A DNA stretch of 64,000 nt from Urechis unicinctus (Eukaryota > Annelida > Polychaeta > Xenopneusta > Urechidae), in the NCBI GenBank assembly GCA_034190875.2, contig CM067351.1, positions 3,917,481 to 3,981,480 of the forward strand, read 5' to 3'. Both the position numbers and the translations under genes were made by a program. Position 1 is the first letter of the stretch; every line of letters starts with the position of its first letter. The notes under the pieces were generated by a model that saw only the letters and a program-made list of their open reading frames with translations, did not search any database and had not been told where the DNA came from. This document shows, piece after piece, positions 49,001 to 62,795 of this stretch.

Positions 49001-52000
49001 CAAGCCGTATGCACTTGTGCCGTATGCTAGTGCGATAAAGAACAAATTATACGCGTTAATTTCTCTCTTGACTGATCTCTGCATTTCATTGAAAATATTA
49101 TTGTCAAATATGGGTCTTAAACCAATAAAGCTTATTTCACTAATGAAGTCCAAAAGCGCTTTTCTCTTGTATCATGAGACATACGCAAACATAGGCTGAA
49201 CCATGTTGTTGCGGCAGCTGATATCAAAATTACCAACAGTCCCAGTGACGCGGTGTGTCAGGCCAATGTTATATGTGACGGTGTTGGATAATTGAATTAT
49301 ATGATTGAAACGCTTTGAATCGAGATGCTTACTCCTTCTTAATCTTACCATCCGGTATACCAGTGCAACATACATCTCATTGATTCGTTCGTGACACTTA
49401 TTCATTTATAGTTATTTACTATTTCAGTCGATTGACATTGGTCACTGCCCATTTCATACGTATTAGGGTCGCCATAGCATTTTCATTTTTAAACAGCATA
49501 TAATGGACCTATTGCCAAGAATGATGCACAGCTCATACACTCTCCTGCACTTGGTCGTGGAATGAGATGTGTGTAGTTAATTATTGAGGCGCCATTAAAT
49601 GCCCACGCCAAAAGGGATCATAAAGGCCTTCACATATTCTTCATAAACCGTTAACATGCATTTATCCATGTCCACGAACACACTATGAATACGTGTCAAT
49701 TTTGTTTTGAACAGGGCACGTGTCAACGTCAAGGAGAGGCAGCCCAGTATGCAGAGAAGGGAAATTTCAGATAACTAAACACATAGCTGAATAATGGCAG
49801 TTTATTGATAAATGAGTCTTGAAAGAATGCGCTTTTTTTTAACCTAAGTGTATGTGATAAAAGCATACGAACATAATGCGCTTTGATGACGCCCGTATAC
49901 AAAAGCGAGAGCTGAGTAGCGGCAGCTGCCCTCCCACGAGGGCTTACAACGCATGCTACCGCAGCAATGCATCAAGCGATAACGATCACAACATAGTCCC
50001 CTTGTACATACGCATAAGTTTGAAATCTGCTAAATATAGTAGCTGGCAATTATATAAATGGCGTCTTAGCAAATCATTATAATGCAATAGATCTTGTCGG
50101 GGGTTGGACAGTTTCTTACAAACATTCTTATTAGGGTAGGAAAATAAAATTATGTTGATTTTGGGTCATAAATGTAATGAAACACATAGGTTCATTACAG
50201 CTTGCACTGTCGACGTGACATTGCGTCAGTGATGGCTGAGGATGAATGTGATGATGGGACACTTCCCCATTAGTGACATTTCCCATATATGTCTTTTATT
50301 TGATGATCTTTATTCGAATGATCAATTCGTCACCTCCTCAAACAAAACATGTCTGAACACCATGTAGATCATCACAACTCCGCGAAACAGCATCACAAGG
50401 TATGATGAGCAGCACTCGATTAACGATCATTCAATGCATACGTTCTTAGTTAACAAAGTGAGGGATTTATAAACTGTCTATAAACAATGACACAAAAGCT
50501 TCTATACGTAGAAGGATGACATGTTATCCTTTGATAAAGCAATAAAGCTCTCTTTGCAGATAATGTGATTGATATGATCGATGCACAACATTGATCATCT
50601 ATCATAGCATCAGACACATGGCGTCTTCCAAGACTAGACAAAGGGATGGTCTTTTTAAAAACCAACACGGGGTTATCAATATGTATCGTAGACAGCTTTG
50701 TACAGATATTCACTGGGCACTTTCCGAAAGCTAACACATAGCATATTAATATCTCTTTGCAAAGAGTGATTGTTGCAGAGACTTTTCTGAGAGAGGTAAT
50801 TCTGATGCAATGGCCCGTTATGAATCTTATAAAACCTATGACAATCTTAGATTAATGTTTTCACACATTCACCGATTGGTTTTTATCTGAATAAGGACAG
50901 TTACTACAATATGTTATCTATCAGCTGCCGGTTTCTAAGCTCATATGGATGACATATCTGATATCATGAGGTAACCATCTATGCTACTGGTCAACAGGAA
51001 TATTGACTTATCTGTCGATCATTATTAATCACCCAATGATCAGCCATAAAAGCGTCACTAGTGAAGAACATAAATCATAACGCACCTACCTTCAGGAGTC
51101 GCAACATTCTTATCAATCTCATATTAAGACACCAGGGTTTCGATGCATATCTTAAAAATAGGGTTGTATTAAACATTTCAGTTAATTACATATTAATAAA
51201 ATCAGTCAGGGGTTCATTCCTATTTTGCTTATTCAAAAGTCATAGCTTCTTAGCTATTCGTATTGTACCACATCCCAGAGGAAACCATGGAATACATTTG
51301 TGTAAGTGTACCTTCTATCGGCTACCTCTCACAGCCGTCGGTCCAACCCTAAACACAATATCTGCGCTCTATCATATTAAGATCGTACGCGTACAAGCTT
51401 CATACCGTTGGTGATAAAAAGATTTTCTGATTTGTACAGGACTTTGTCCCGCAGCCACAGCACACGTGCAATAGCCTTTGTAGACTTCTACAAATAGATC
51501 TACGTGGTATGATAGCTCGTCACGTGTCAAGTATCGAAATGGCATTAATACAAGAGTCGGAAAAACGGCATTAACTGGCATTATTGACAGCATTATGCTT
51601 TTCTAAGATGGATGATATGTCATTCGTGGGCGAAAATGTACTAATTTCCGTCACACTTGGTATATGAGGTGCTTTGATGATAGGCAATCATATCAAAGTA
51701 AATAACAGGTAATGATAATAATAATTATTATAATAGGCTATTTATTCTACTCCTCTATTTGGTAAGCTTATGGGTAATTGAAAATTGTGTTATATAGCCT
51801 TTTGACAGCTTTGCGTAATATGGCATGATCAAGAAAAATAGTATTGAGCAATGGATTACGATTTCATATGGGAACTTGTATGCAAAGTACAAGGTAAAAC
51901 AAAATAGAATACAGTTCTAAAGATGAAGCGTGAAGGACAAATTAAACCCCGGGCTTCTTAATACCTCAACCTGAAGGCATTTAAGTATCTCACGTGCTAT

Positions 52001-53265
52001 ATTTGTCAGGCACATAATACTAGTCATTTTATATGGAGTCCGTGCTGGTAATGTTGGCACTGTGAACACGGATTTGGTTAACAAATCGTGGTTTTATTGA
52101 ATAATACAATGCGTGTAAAATCGCTTGTGCAACCTGATATGTTTTATTTAATTAGCTCCCATTATCACACATGTAATTATATGGTTCCTAACAGGCAATA
52201 ATTGGAAATGTTAGGAATAGTACTACCTTCGGCTTGCTGCTTATACATGATTTAGTGCGGAAAATATCCCCATCCATTCTTCCTCGTCAACCCTGCTTCC
52301 CAACGACCCATATTATTTAAAGTAAGGTGCATATAGACACTGACAATATGGATGGAATAATAAGCAAAAATAGATGCGAATCGCGAATGCATACGCGGAG
52401 ACCCATCCAATCCACCCCACACATAAACACATGAGCAATCTGGGCAATGTAATGGACGTTTTCGTTACGAAATATTATTGCAGTCGAAAATATCCATGGT
52501 GACAGTGGTGCTTTTCAATTATCAAAGCATGCACTCTTTGAATTTTTATATGTAAAAGTTACTTCGGCTTTTGATTCTTTATGTTTGAGTGGATCAAAGC
52601 CAGAGAGGTTGGATATGGATCTGGCATCAACATAACACATGTCTTGTATGATTACAATCACATTAGCCAGGTCCCGAAAACCATTTAGTTATATATATTT
52701 TTATTGCATGAAAAGTCAACAATATAACCCAAGGTAAAACAAATGGATGGATATGTGTCATTTCTGTATCTTTCCATAATCATAATAACGTCAAATGGTG
52801 CAATATTGCGCACATGCCTGATGTTATTGTCATTTTATCGTTGTTCTATACCACTATTGTCGTAAATATATCGTTGCAAATATGCACGTAAATAGACATT
52901 GTCAAATAAATACTTTTTATCATAGGCATCAAAGCAAATGCATATTTGAACATACAAGCATTAACAAGCCAGTGAACAAATCATAATCGCTCTTGCATCA
53001 TGTGTGGAGTAGAACCGTTGTTTGTTTGATACTGTTATCATTTTGTAGGTTGTAACTGAGCTTACGTGACTGCATTGCAATTTAAATAGATAGCAGTATG
53101 ATACATTCGAGCAAACTGGCAATTATCAGTGGTACAAAGCATACCATTTCATGGCCGATACAAGTCAATATAACGTTGATTAGCATCGTCGTTTTTTATA
53201 TGACGGATGAAAATAGATCTGTGTAGAGATCAGTACGAATATTTATGATTATTTGTTAACGTGGA
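49001..53265. other. Single-copy 4.3 kb stretch, no gene seen
   Basis: I found no duplicate in this window and no transposon or LINE motif. Open frames (for example 49172-49405 -, 50450-50737 -, 51061-51414 +) are short and unrecognised. A small (AAT)n-like patch is at about 51715-51735. Confidence 0.5.
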
Positions 53266-54989
53266 CTTGAACGACCCATTAGCGCGCAATATGACGAAAA
53301 AAGTATCAATCTGGGTATTTCTTTCACTTAACGTCGTCATCTGCAAGGACGTGCAGCTACTGCGTACCACAATAATGCCTTTTGGTATGTATACATAAAA
53401 CTTTTCGTGAAATGGACACGGAACTACAAGCCGTTCGATATTGATCTGCCATACGTAACCGCAGATATTATCAATCTACTCTTGCCTTTAGAAGAATTGA
53501 CAGCGTATGTTCACTTATAGCATGCGTTACAATGTTATTTCTAATCACATCGCAGAGAAAACTAGACGAAAATGGTTTGCATTTAAAATCACGAGAGTTA
53601 ATCATTATTGAATCAATATTTATAAGTGGGTGTGTCCGATGGCTTTCAGAATAATTTATAAACCACAGTTGACGTTTAATAGTATATCAATGGTACCACT
53701 TACAGTTGCCATCGCACTTTTCTTCGGCGTTTTCAACAGTCAACTGAAATAATTCAAGCAAAAGATGGCAAGATGAGGATATTGGCATATGACGTTTCGG
53801 AGCTTGGTCAATTATGAACTAATCGATCCATCATCTCTGCCTTCTAAATGATTGTCATAGATGGAGTAGCAGTATGCAATCCGTACTTCCGTGCAAGAAT
53901 AAGTAACACGGTAACTCATCGTGTTAAATCAAACTTGCAAGAAGAAATAACTAAATATCGATTTGATCACTGGCATATAAGTTTGTGCGCCACGAGAAGT
54001 CCATTTGAAATAGGGTGAATTTCGTTAGTCAAAATGTCTATAATGCGCAGAAAACTGGCTATATTGGTTGTGTTTTGTTGAGAATATAGCTGATTCAATG
54101 TTATTTGCGGTCCTAACCATATCGAATTTATTTACATGGTGGGCTTGTTTAGATGATGAGTGAATGACAGAAGCATATTGGATTCCAAATGAAGCAGATG
54201 CGCTTCATAGATTAGACTGAGTGAATTTCCGTTATATCCTCGGCGGGCAGTTGCGATTCTTGGGTCTATTGATACAAATGTGCTTATTCAGAAGCTGTCA
54301 TGTTTTATTGGAGGACATGTTTGTTAATGGAGTCATCTCTCTGAGGTCGGTGTGGATACCACAATGAGGTCTAGAGTGAGTATGATTCCTGACCGGCGAG
54401 AATAAATGGTTCGATTGCTTACATTGGACGGTACGTGAATTACATACCAAATACCACGTGGTAGACGCTACTAGATATCCGAAACAGTAAACGGGAAGAG
54501 CAAGAGCGACAATACCAAAATATGACATAACGCATGCATAATAACGTTACACGGGCGCTACTGATTAGCATATTTTGTACACGCCTTGTTCGAGAAGTTT
54601 AAGGTAAATTTTCACACTCCCTTCTTGTAAAATAAGGTTTATCTAATCATTGAGATTTTGACTACAGTATGATAAGATGACTGTACAGATCCATACGTTA
54701 TTTGAAGCAGCACAAACATCGATTCGATTTTCTATTTGGAAGGAAAAGCAATTGTATTTGTGCATCCTCTTATTGTATGACGCCCTTGATATTGCACAAT
54801 AATGAATAAAAAATAATTAAAATGGAAAAACTTCAATCAGGGGTTGAATGCCATTAACAATCCACAAAGAGCAAGGCCTATTCACATTGCTTTTCTTTTG
54901 ACACTTTTGTAAGAATCTTGCCAACAATCCAGTAGTATAGTTGTACAAGAACGATTATCTGTCAAATATTGTCCTTCAATCAAATTATA

Positions 54990-55390
54990 CAACTACGCGT
55001 GAGGACCATCGTCCGTGGAGAAGGATCAAAAACCGAGTACTAGCCACAGTTCCCATGGGTACAGCAGCACTAGCAAAGCTGACATAAATCTGGAGAAACA
55101 AGTACAAATCCCCTAATCTTATATGCTTACTATGTGCATGAGTACCCTTAGCAATTACTGCTGAACTAGAAAGGCAATAGCTAAGCTGCCGAAATGAATT
55201 GCTTGATAGGACTGCTTAATATAACCCACACGGACCAAGTCAAAAATGATCAAATTCGAAGCTTCAAACACAACACAAATCAAGATCTGAATTATACTCA
55301 TCATGACCTTGGGATAGAATACGGGGTAGATAACGCGGCTAGACAGTGTCATTATAGGCTAGGACATTACAGCGGACCCGGTTCTCATAT
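54990..55390 (+). pseudogene. LINE reverse transcriptase remnant, unit 3 copy
   Basis: This is the homologue of 1887-2340. Readable pieces are WRRIKNRVLATVP and AALAKL-IWRNKY (about 55015-55110) and NCLIGLLNITHTDQVKND (about 55196-55250), with stops between. Confidence 0.55.
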
Positions 55391-55466
55391 ATTGATATGT
55401 GTGTAAATATACACATAACTAAACTTATATGTATGCATATATATGTATATATACAAACATACATAT

Positions 55467-55469
<3 letters not shown>

Positions 55470-55551
<82 letters not shown>

Positions 55552-55657
55552 AATATATATGTATAAATACATAAATGTATATATACACATATGTATATAT
55601 ATACGTATACATATAGATACATATAGATACATATATAATATATATATATATATATAT

Positions 55658-55740
<83 letters not shown>
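55470..55740. repeat. Double (TA)n array, unit 3 block A
   Basis: Two TA tracts (about 55471-55549 and 55655-55739) are separated by about 100 bp of TATGTATA/ATACATA variants. It lies at the position of the single array in units 1 and 2. Confidence 0.95.
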
Positions 55741-55742
<2 letters not shown>

Positions 55743-56134
55743 ACTGGTGTCTTATATTGGTACTGCATTCATCCTTTGATTATTCAGTCGCCGAGTTTTC
55801 ATTATATGATTGGGTGTGGATAAGCAGCACCCGGCACCCTGGATCAAACGCATGAACATTCTAATGTCGTAAATTGCCTACTTAGTATGCACATAATGTT
55901 CCAAGGCTTTACAGACACATGCTAGTTAGTAGCCATAACCTGGAAATTGAGGCTATATATCACGATATAATGACGCTGTGAACCTGCCATTTCCCTACCA
56001 AGAAAGGAGCATTCTTGTCAGCTCACAAAGAAGGTCTCCAATTCTTGCGTCGATGCTGTTGACCTGTTTCAACCCTAACGCACTACATAACCAGAGTTTA
56101 TCCTTATTGCAAAAGTCTAGTGAAATCATGATGG

Positions 56135-56270
56135 AGTGAGTGAGTCAATGAGAAAGGGAGTGAGTGAATGAATGAGTACGTGCATGAGTGAGTATGTGAG
56201 TAATGAGTGATTGATTGAATGAGCAAGTGTTGGAGTAAGCGAATGAGCGAATGCAGTGGTTAGTGAGTCT
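56135..56270. repeat. Degenerate TGAG short-period repeat, unit 3
   Basis: It is homologous to 2970-3095, with the same drifting gagtgagt/gattgattgaat pattern. Confidence 0.7.
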
Positions 56271-56364
56271 CTGTGTATTTTTTATTGTATGAATGAAGAC
56301 CATTGTAATTCTTTTTCGATTTGAAAATTGACTGCCGATTCCGTTAATTGGTTTACTTTCAGAT

Positions 56365-57287
56365 TGTTAAACCCCGTTCACACCAGGCTTACAACCAAGT
56401 TGCGACCGCCAAATGGCCTCTGCTCGCCCGCACTCATACTGGATAGCACTCGGATTACAAGTTGGTGTTTATACGGTCTCCATGGTCTCCAGAACCATCT
56501 CTCTTGGTCTCTATTACTCTCCATCTCTCTCCATCGGTCTCATAGAAGTTTGCTAGAGTACGGAACTGTTCAAAACACTCGCAAAGGTGGTGCGACCATT
56601 GACCAAAACCATGATCAGTATCATCATCAGTCATAATAAGCTGACACAAGCTTCAACCCACTATCAACTCTGTATCAAGAACGTTATAGACTCGCAAGCG
56701 GCTCGCCATGTGGTTGCGTCAATGATCGCAAATCTGTAGGAATATTTGACTCGCAAACTATTGCGAGCATTATGGCCAGCGTAATGCGAGCCTATTGTAA
56801 ACCCATAACGACCGCATGCGTGATTAAAGGGATCGTAATCCGCTCAATGACGAGGCTTCCCGTGACCTGTGGCGACTCATCTTACGACCAACACGTTGTT
56901 TCTATAAATAAAGAACCACCGCTCCCACCATCACTCGCCGATATGTACATGCGACAAGTACGTGTATTGCGACCGCATTATAGTTCGAGGTGTAAAGAAA
57001 GGAAAAGCTTATCGACAAGAAGAGCATTCAGCACCAGCACTCGATTGAGACCTATGTCCCCAATGCGAGTGGTCGGAATCAAGTTCCCCAATGAGAATAG
57101 ACCAATTTTGTGGTTTTCAGTCCACGACATCCTAAGCAGTTGAGGCAATGGCTGATTAGCGCAAATAAGCCAGGGATGTAGAAAACGGCCGCGAACAGTG
57201 ACATCGACCCTCCTTTCACGATCGCTCTGGATGGACAAAAAGGGTCGCGGTTCACACCCGAGCAGAAGGAGGTCGTGCATTGACTTC
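56365..57287 (+). mobile_element. Harbinger element, internally deleted copy
   Basis: It retains the promoter region and the start of the DNA-binding ORF (GTGTATTGCGACCGCA context), then diverges. It rejoins at CACACCCGAGCAGAAGGAG (about 57256), matching 3931 in unit 1. At about 57287 it jumps to the equivalent of 5738, so the rest of ORF1 and the whole transposase are gone. Near 56370, AAACCCCGTTCACACCAGG resembles the GTTCACAC-type ends common in animal Harbinger elements. That may be the true left terminus, which unit 1 seems to have lost. Confidence 0.65.
56903..56910 (+). promoter_or_regulatory. TATA box of the deleted Harbinger copy
   Basis: TATAAATA lies at the position corresponding to the TATATAAA at 3568-3575. 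Confidence 0.4.
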
Positions 57288-60200
57288 ATTAAGTGTACAC
57301 AACAAATATGCTCACTTCGACATTTCTATCAGGTAAGGGGGAGCACAAGCCACAGCATCGTTTTGAGAATATGCTATACAAGGTACATTGGGTATGTCGT
57401 ACAACCCCTTTTTTTGGTAGCGGTTAATGTCTCAGAAACATGCTAATCTTGATAAGTGAATTAAGGGCGAGAACAGAAGTTTGCATCTAGAGCCGATACA
57501 TGATGGCTATCCCGCAGACACAGATCAATATGGGGCATGATCATACAATTGCCTGAAGAGGTCTATTTGGTGTTGCATATTTAGGATCATGGATTTCGAG
57601 ATGCTCACAACGCTGCAAATCCTGGTCACAGTAGAATGTCGGCCATCCGTGGATCACAGGCGGCGCAATGCCACGTAGAGCACAAGCACTAAAACAATAA
57701 CTCACTGGCTCATAAGCAAGCACAATTCCCCCATGTCTTGTGTCAAAAGAAGAATGTGACAACACTGATGGCAACTGAGCTTGTAAGATTTACATCGTTT
57801 TATAACTAAACTTTCTATCAAATTGCTAAGAAGATTGCTCTACAGAAATATGAGAAGGTCAGATATAATCTGTATTCTGTGCTATGCTGTTGACATGCGA
57901 CGCACTTTCCAGAATATCTATAGGTATATCCTACCTTTGTTCTACAAAGCTTAGATATAGTAATCACTATATCAAATAGAGTCAATCATTTATTCTTCTT
58001 GCATAATGTTATGCATGAAAATGAATATGGTACATAACAGTCAAGACAACCTGTTTGCCAACACACAATAACAACTTTGTGACAGGTCATAGTGTGCGAG
58101 ATGTAACCCATTCACTCGATGGACAATGGTTGAAACGATGGGAAACGATCACAAATATGATTCCAGAGGTATCAAAGAAAGCTCAAGAAAACAAGATCCG
58201 TTCTCACAAGCGCTTTTTCAAATGTCAAATATCATTAAATGGTGAGCATTAGAGCCGATACGTCACGCAATTTACCAAAAACACCTTAATAGTTGTTGCA
58301 GCAGCTGCAGCAAAATTGTCGCGTGCATAATAAGCCTTGTTTATTATTGAAAATGTTAACTTCCAGATTAAACAAACCAGCCTTTGATATATTACAGTTA
58401 AGCAATGAAATAACAATTTCTGTAGTTAGCCCGTCATTTGCACTCTTAAAAAGCCCTATTTTGTTATCACACTTGATATGTTCATACCATGCAATTAATA
58501 CATTATGATCCATGTAGGTCTTTAGTAGACATGGAGAGCTCATTGAGACTAAGAACGTAAGCATCTAACCGATGGGATGGCAGCAAAAACCACGACCGCC
58601 ATACGTTTTATTTACTGTTCCTCATATATGACCATAATATTTAGTGACCAACAAAGTTAAGTTTTTTTATACGTACGCAGCTCATTCTTCGTCGCTGTAG
58701 TATTGCTCCATAGTACAAAAATTTGACTAACATTACCAAACTGCAAAAGGTGAATTGATTGCTTTTTTTAAAGTCTGATTAATGCAATAGCTCATGTCAC
58801 ATAGAATCAATCTTCTGTTGCCAGCATCAAAAAATAGGCAACAGATATCACTGTAGATGCCACTATCTGACATTTCGCCTCGACACAAACAAACATTGAG
58901 CTAAATATCCCAGACTTAGAGCATACTCAAGCATAGATAACTGGAACTTTATTCAGCAGAGGCTCTTAAAATTGCATGAGGAGTATGTCAAGACTATCCA
59001 ATGATTTAGTACGTACGATACAACATAATAGAGGATCAGTGAAAGTTTTTATGTAAAACTCCCAGTAGAACAGCATTGCCGACCATATAGTGTCTTGAAC
59101 AGGAAAGAGTGAACAGGTAACATAAAGAGCCGTCATGAGAGCTCCTACTGCAGGTAAATGAACTAATGAAATACCGGATCGCGTACAATTCTACAGCGTC
59201 ATTGTCTGCATCGGTCAGCCCTCGGTGGGGACCATACGCTTAACGTAAAGCACTCACAGATGTGGTCATCCTAGTTAGTTCTATTCAATTGCACAGAACG
59301 GTCATTCTGTACGTTGCCAAAAAGCGTCATGACGAATTATGCAACCAGTTGGCACGGCTCAACCGAGAGTTGCTAAGTATCAATTTAAGCGCCTCCTCAT
59401 ACGATATATATTTGTGGTTTTTATGAGTCTGTCGCAATGTGAGGTTTGGTGTGTGAGTAGTTTATTTCCCTTACAGATCAGGCAGGGGCAGCGTGAAATA
59501 AAATATCCTAACATAGATTCGACAGCAAAGGTCGCTGGGTGATTAATCGAATCCAAACTGCTTTTATCGGCGTAGACACATTTCAGAAAGCATATTTGTA
59601 ACATAGAATTTGTAAAAGGCACACAGCAGCATAAAGGCTTGATTTTTGTAACCTTCATGTACTCAAGAAACATTTAAACGTGATAAGTGAATTAAGGGCG
59701 ATTGTCAAATACAGTTTACAACCTATATACGGATACATGCATGCATATCCCAAGGCGACAGGTAATCCATGTTGGTCCTTGATCATACGATTGCCTGACT
59801 GAGGTTTATTTGGTTGTTGCATATTGGGGTGAAAACGAGCCCGAGAGAGGACGCCCAAAGTCTGGTAATTGGTAACCATTTGTATTCAGTTTTGAACCTA
59901 TATCAAAACCCGATACAATGTACAAGCGTGTTGTTGAATTTGCGACATTCAATGGGCAACCTATGAATGCCAGGCGTGTGACTTTACACACAGACTATGC
60001 AGGTAATAATTTTAAGCCTACTTTGTGTATAATGCTATGTTGTACTTACATGAAACAACGATTGACCAATCAAATGTGACCTTCCTTAAAGCTTTACCTT
60101 ACATATGAACGCAGTCCTGTAAACGAATCCAGTAAGGGCTATTATCTAAGCTTCTAATTTAGGTTCCTTTCTGTTGATATTGACTTATTTATTCATAGGC

Positions 60201-60689
60201 TGGCCGTTCCCTGTAAGTGATGAGGTGATGAATCATGCGCAAATATCAGGGAAGAGATTGAAAACATTTTCTTCCGTTGCCTCGTAGAATGTTCGATGCA
60301 ATCATTTGGTGATGGTTAAGATTTGATGATAGCAAAATGCACCGTTTTCTGTTGCATAGCATATGTTGCTCAGACACACACGGCCAAAAAATACTTATAT
60401 ATTAGTAGTTCAATGTACTCACATCTTTCAATCAAAATTACGTCTTCAAATGTCGCATTAAAGGACTCAAAGGTCATTGAGAGGAGGTGAGCATTTTGCT
60501 GACATGAAAAAGTCTCTTTGGTCGTCTACAGATATAAGATACGAATCGTCCGGTTCTTCATCGCCGACATGAGTTTAAACATGTATGTGCACAGAAAGAA
60601 TCTTACTTCATTGTAAAATGTATAAAGCATGTATTCTATGATAGTGTTATGAACGACCAAGAATTGTTACTACTGAAGGTACACGGGGT

Positions 60690-60870
60690 CTGTACCCTTT
60701 AACCCCGCCATAGCATCACCCTGATCCCATCGTGTATCCACCCTATTTGATCCCTAATGTGACGGCACCTTATTTCCTGCAGAGATATCACATGAATCCC
60801 CCGTCATGATTTCACACAAACTCCCGTCGTGACATCACTATAAGTCCCATTGTGACCGGAATTAAATAGT
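60690..60870. repeat. Degenerate tandem repeat with a CCC(G/A)TCGTGAC core
   Basis: Five to six diverged units of about 22-27 bp are present, with cores such as TCCCATCGTGTATC, TCCCTAATGTGACGGCACC, CCCCGTCATGATTTCAC, TCCCGTCGTGACATCAC and TCCCATTGTGACC. It lies inside the roughly 800 bp segment absent from unit 1. Confidence 0.6.
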
Positions 60871-61091
60871 TTTTCACTTCGTTTATGTTTGTCAAGTGTA
60901 TATATCTTGGTATTTTATTCTAGTTTTGGCTTTTTAGAACACCGCAGCATAGTTCTGGTACAATGTTTAGTGCATTCCTATGTGCAGCCGTATGGTAAGA
61001 AAATGTGAACTTGCAAACAGACGGACAGACACAAATTATATACGTTAACGCATTGTCCTTTAGATCTTCTAAACATGTATGTAACATGGTT

Positions 61092-62795
61092 ATTCTCCTA
61101 AGGATTGAAGTGGAAGTATGGTATCAAATTTAAAATAAAGGCCCGCAAGTGAACATGGAGTTTTTATCTTGCATAGGCCTAGTATCTGCATGTTATTTGG
61201 TTATTACCTAATAATCGATTATCTGCACAATAATGATACAGCTGCGTATACATATGTCATTCAACATGTCATGTGAACAGGGCTTGGACAATATTTGCGC
61301 AGTTAATTCCAGTTTGCAAAGCAAACAGCCGCTTAGGTATCATCCGCCTTGATTTGACTATAATGTTTTGCAACATAAAAGGGGCACCATTCCCATACCC
61401 TTACACACACGAAATATAATCATTATTTTATCGCTCCTTATAAATAAACTATATTAGAGTACGTGAGCAATAAAATCGTTCAAGACAGGAACCAGTCAAA
61501 ATGCACGTTATGAACGAACAAAATAGCATTCGATCTTTAAGAGCCTTTGATCAGTTGAGCATTATTCGTCTTATAGTATCAGTAGATGATATCAATCAGG
61601 TCTGTCTAATAATCAACAAGTGGTAATCAATAAACTTCATCGATTAAGACGATAACAAATGATGCAATGTCAGTACCAAATTGCAATGATAGAATATCAA
61701 ACATGGTTTTTTTTCTAAGGAATGAAGTGGAAGTATGGTATCTAATCTAAAATAGGCCGGATTCAACTGACGCCTTTTCCAAGACCAAAACGCAGGTGAT
61801 TTTTCAAAATTCGTTAGCTGTTTTGCCACAAACACTCTATAACTAGTAAATTGTTGCGTTCGAGTTAGGAAGCTTGTGCTTAGGGGTCTTTTGAATAAAA
61901 CAAGTATATCAGGAGGTTTAAACTTCTGATTAATGACTATGGTGTCCGCATTCACACATATTATCGGTGAAGCATGACAAAAGCTTGTAATATTGGATAC
62001 CGATTGGTATGGAGCAATGGCAACGTTTTTACCATTTGGGAACCGCTTTGCTGGTTGGTCGTATTGCACAGTAATGTCCTTTCGGCATAACACCCGTTGC
62101 TGGAGAATTTTTTCGACAACTTCCCCTACGTAGTGCACTGATCCATGAGCATGGTAATGGTCTGTTTCATAGTAATATCACAAAAACTCTAATTTGATTT
62201 ATTCTTGGAAAAAGCCAGGCTGACAGAATACAAAATCACAGTTAAGTCGTCCGGGCAAAGCCTTACACCTGCTCCCTATATCGGCTAACCTATTGAGTCC
62301 TTGGTGTCATAGCCTCCGATATAGCTCAATGCATCTTTTGTGCAAAGGAACTATTAGGGGGTACATTTGAAACATTTCGTCATGTATTTATTACCAAATA
62401 TAAATTAAGCCGCAGTATACCAATAACACAATTGTCGTTATCACGGGGACGTGCGGTTTCAGCTATTAACGCATTGCGCTTGAAGAAGAAGAACACATGT
62501 GCATTGGCTTTGGTCGATATATATCGCTCACACCGCACTATGGCAGACTTGTTGTGTTATTATCTATTGTTTACGGTGCATTATGTGCATGCCTGACTCT
62601 TTAAGCTTCGTCCATCTAATGACGGACACTGTAACCTCTTGACACATGTTCTTTTTGATATGTGTCTAATTGCGAGCAATGTTGTGTTAAACCTAGGATC
62701 GGTGTTTGAAGATGTTTATAACGTGACGGTCACGGTAAAGCAGCCTTATGTTATAACCAATAGCATTTTGAGATACCAGCGACTTCATCAAACTG
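61092..62795 (+). repeat. Segmental duplication unit 3, remnants of blocks B and C
   Basis: 61141-61370 matches 11508-11575 and then 11891-12070 of unit 1. 61358-61710 matches 15701-16065. 61716-62795 matches 18195-19880. Thus the tetranucleotide array, the TTAA transposon and most of B are absent. A sequence of about 48 bp containing GAAGTGGAAGTATGGTAT occurs at both ends of the B-derived piece (61092-61140 and 61711-61760). Confidence 0.8.
61354..61357. other. Unoccupied TTAA transposon target site (TTGA)
   Basis: Left flank CATCCGCCTTGAT matches 12049-12069 and right flank CTATAATGTTTTGCAACATA matches 15701 onward, meeting at a single TTGA. It has one target copy and no terminal repeats, so this is an empty site rather than an excision scar. 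The site has since mutated from TTAA. Confidence 0.75.

Larger units (their letters stand above)
53268..61080 (+). repeat. Segmental duplication unit 3, block A
   Basis: It starts GAACGACCCATTAGCGCGCA, the same as base 1 of the window, and follows 1-8215 with interruptions. It differs by an internally deleted Harbinger element, about 300 bp (58706-59030) and about 800 bp (60190-60985) present here but absent from unit 1, and many point changes. Parts of both extra segments are also present in unit 2. It ends at the equivalent of 8215 of unit 1 and then joins block B/C sequence. Confidence 0.85.

Noticed and set aside
49172..49405. Possible receptor or transposase fragment around 48863-49405 (-)
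   Set aside because: There are no consistent membrane segments or motifs, and part of the frame runs through the N gap.
61644..62138. 164-codon - strand frame, one of the longest non-repeat frames
   Set aside because: It spans a rearrangement junction between B and C sequence (about 61715). The equivalent sequence in units 1 and 2 is not open, and no domain is recognisable.
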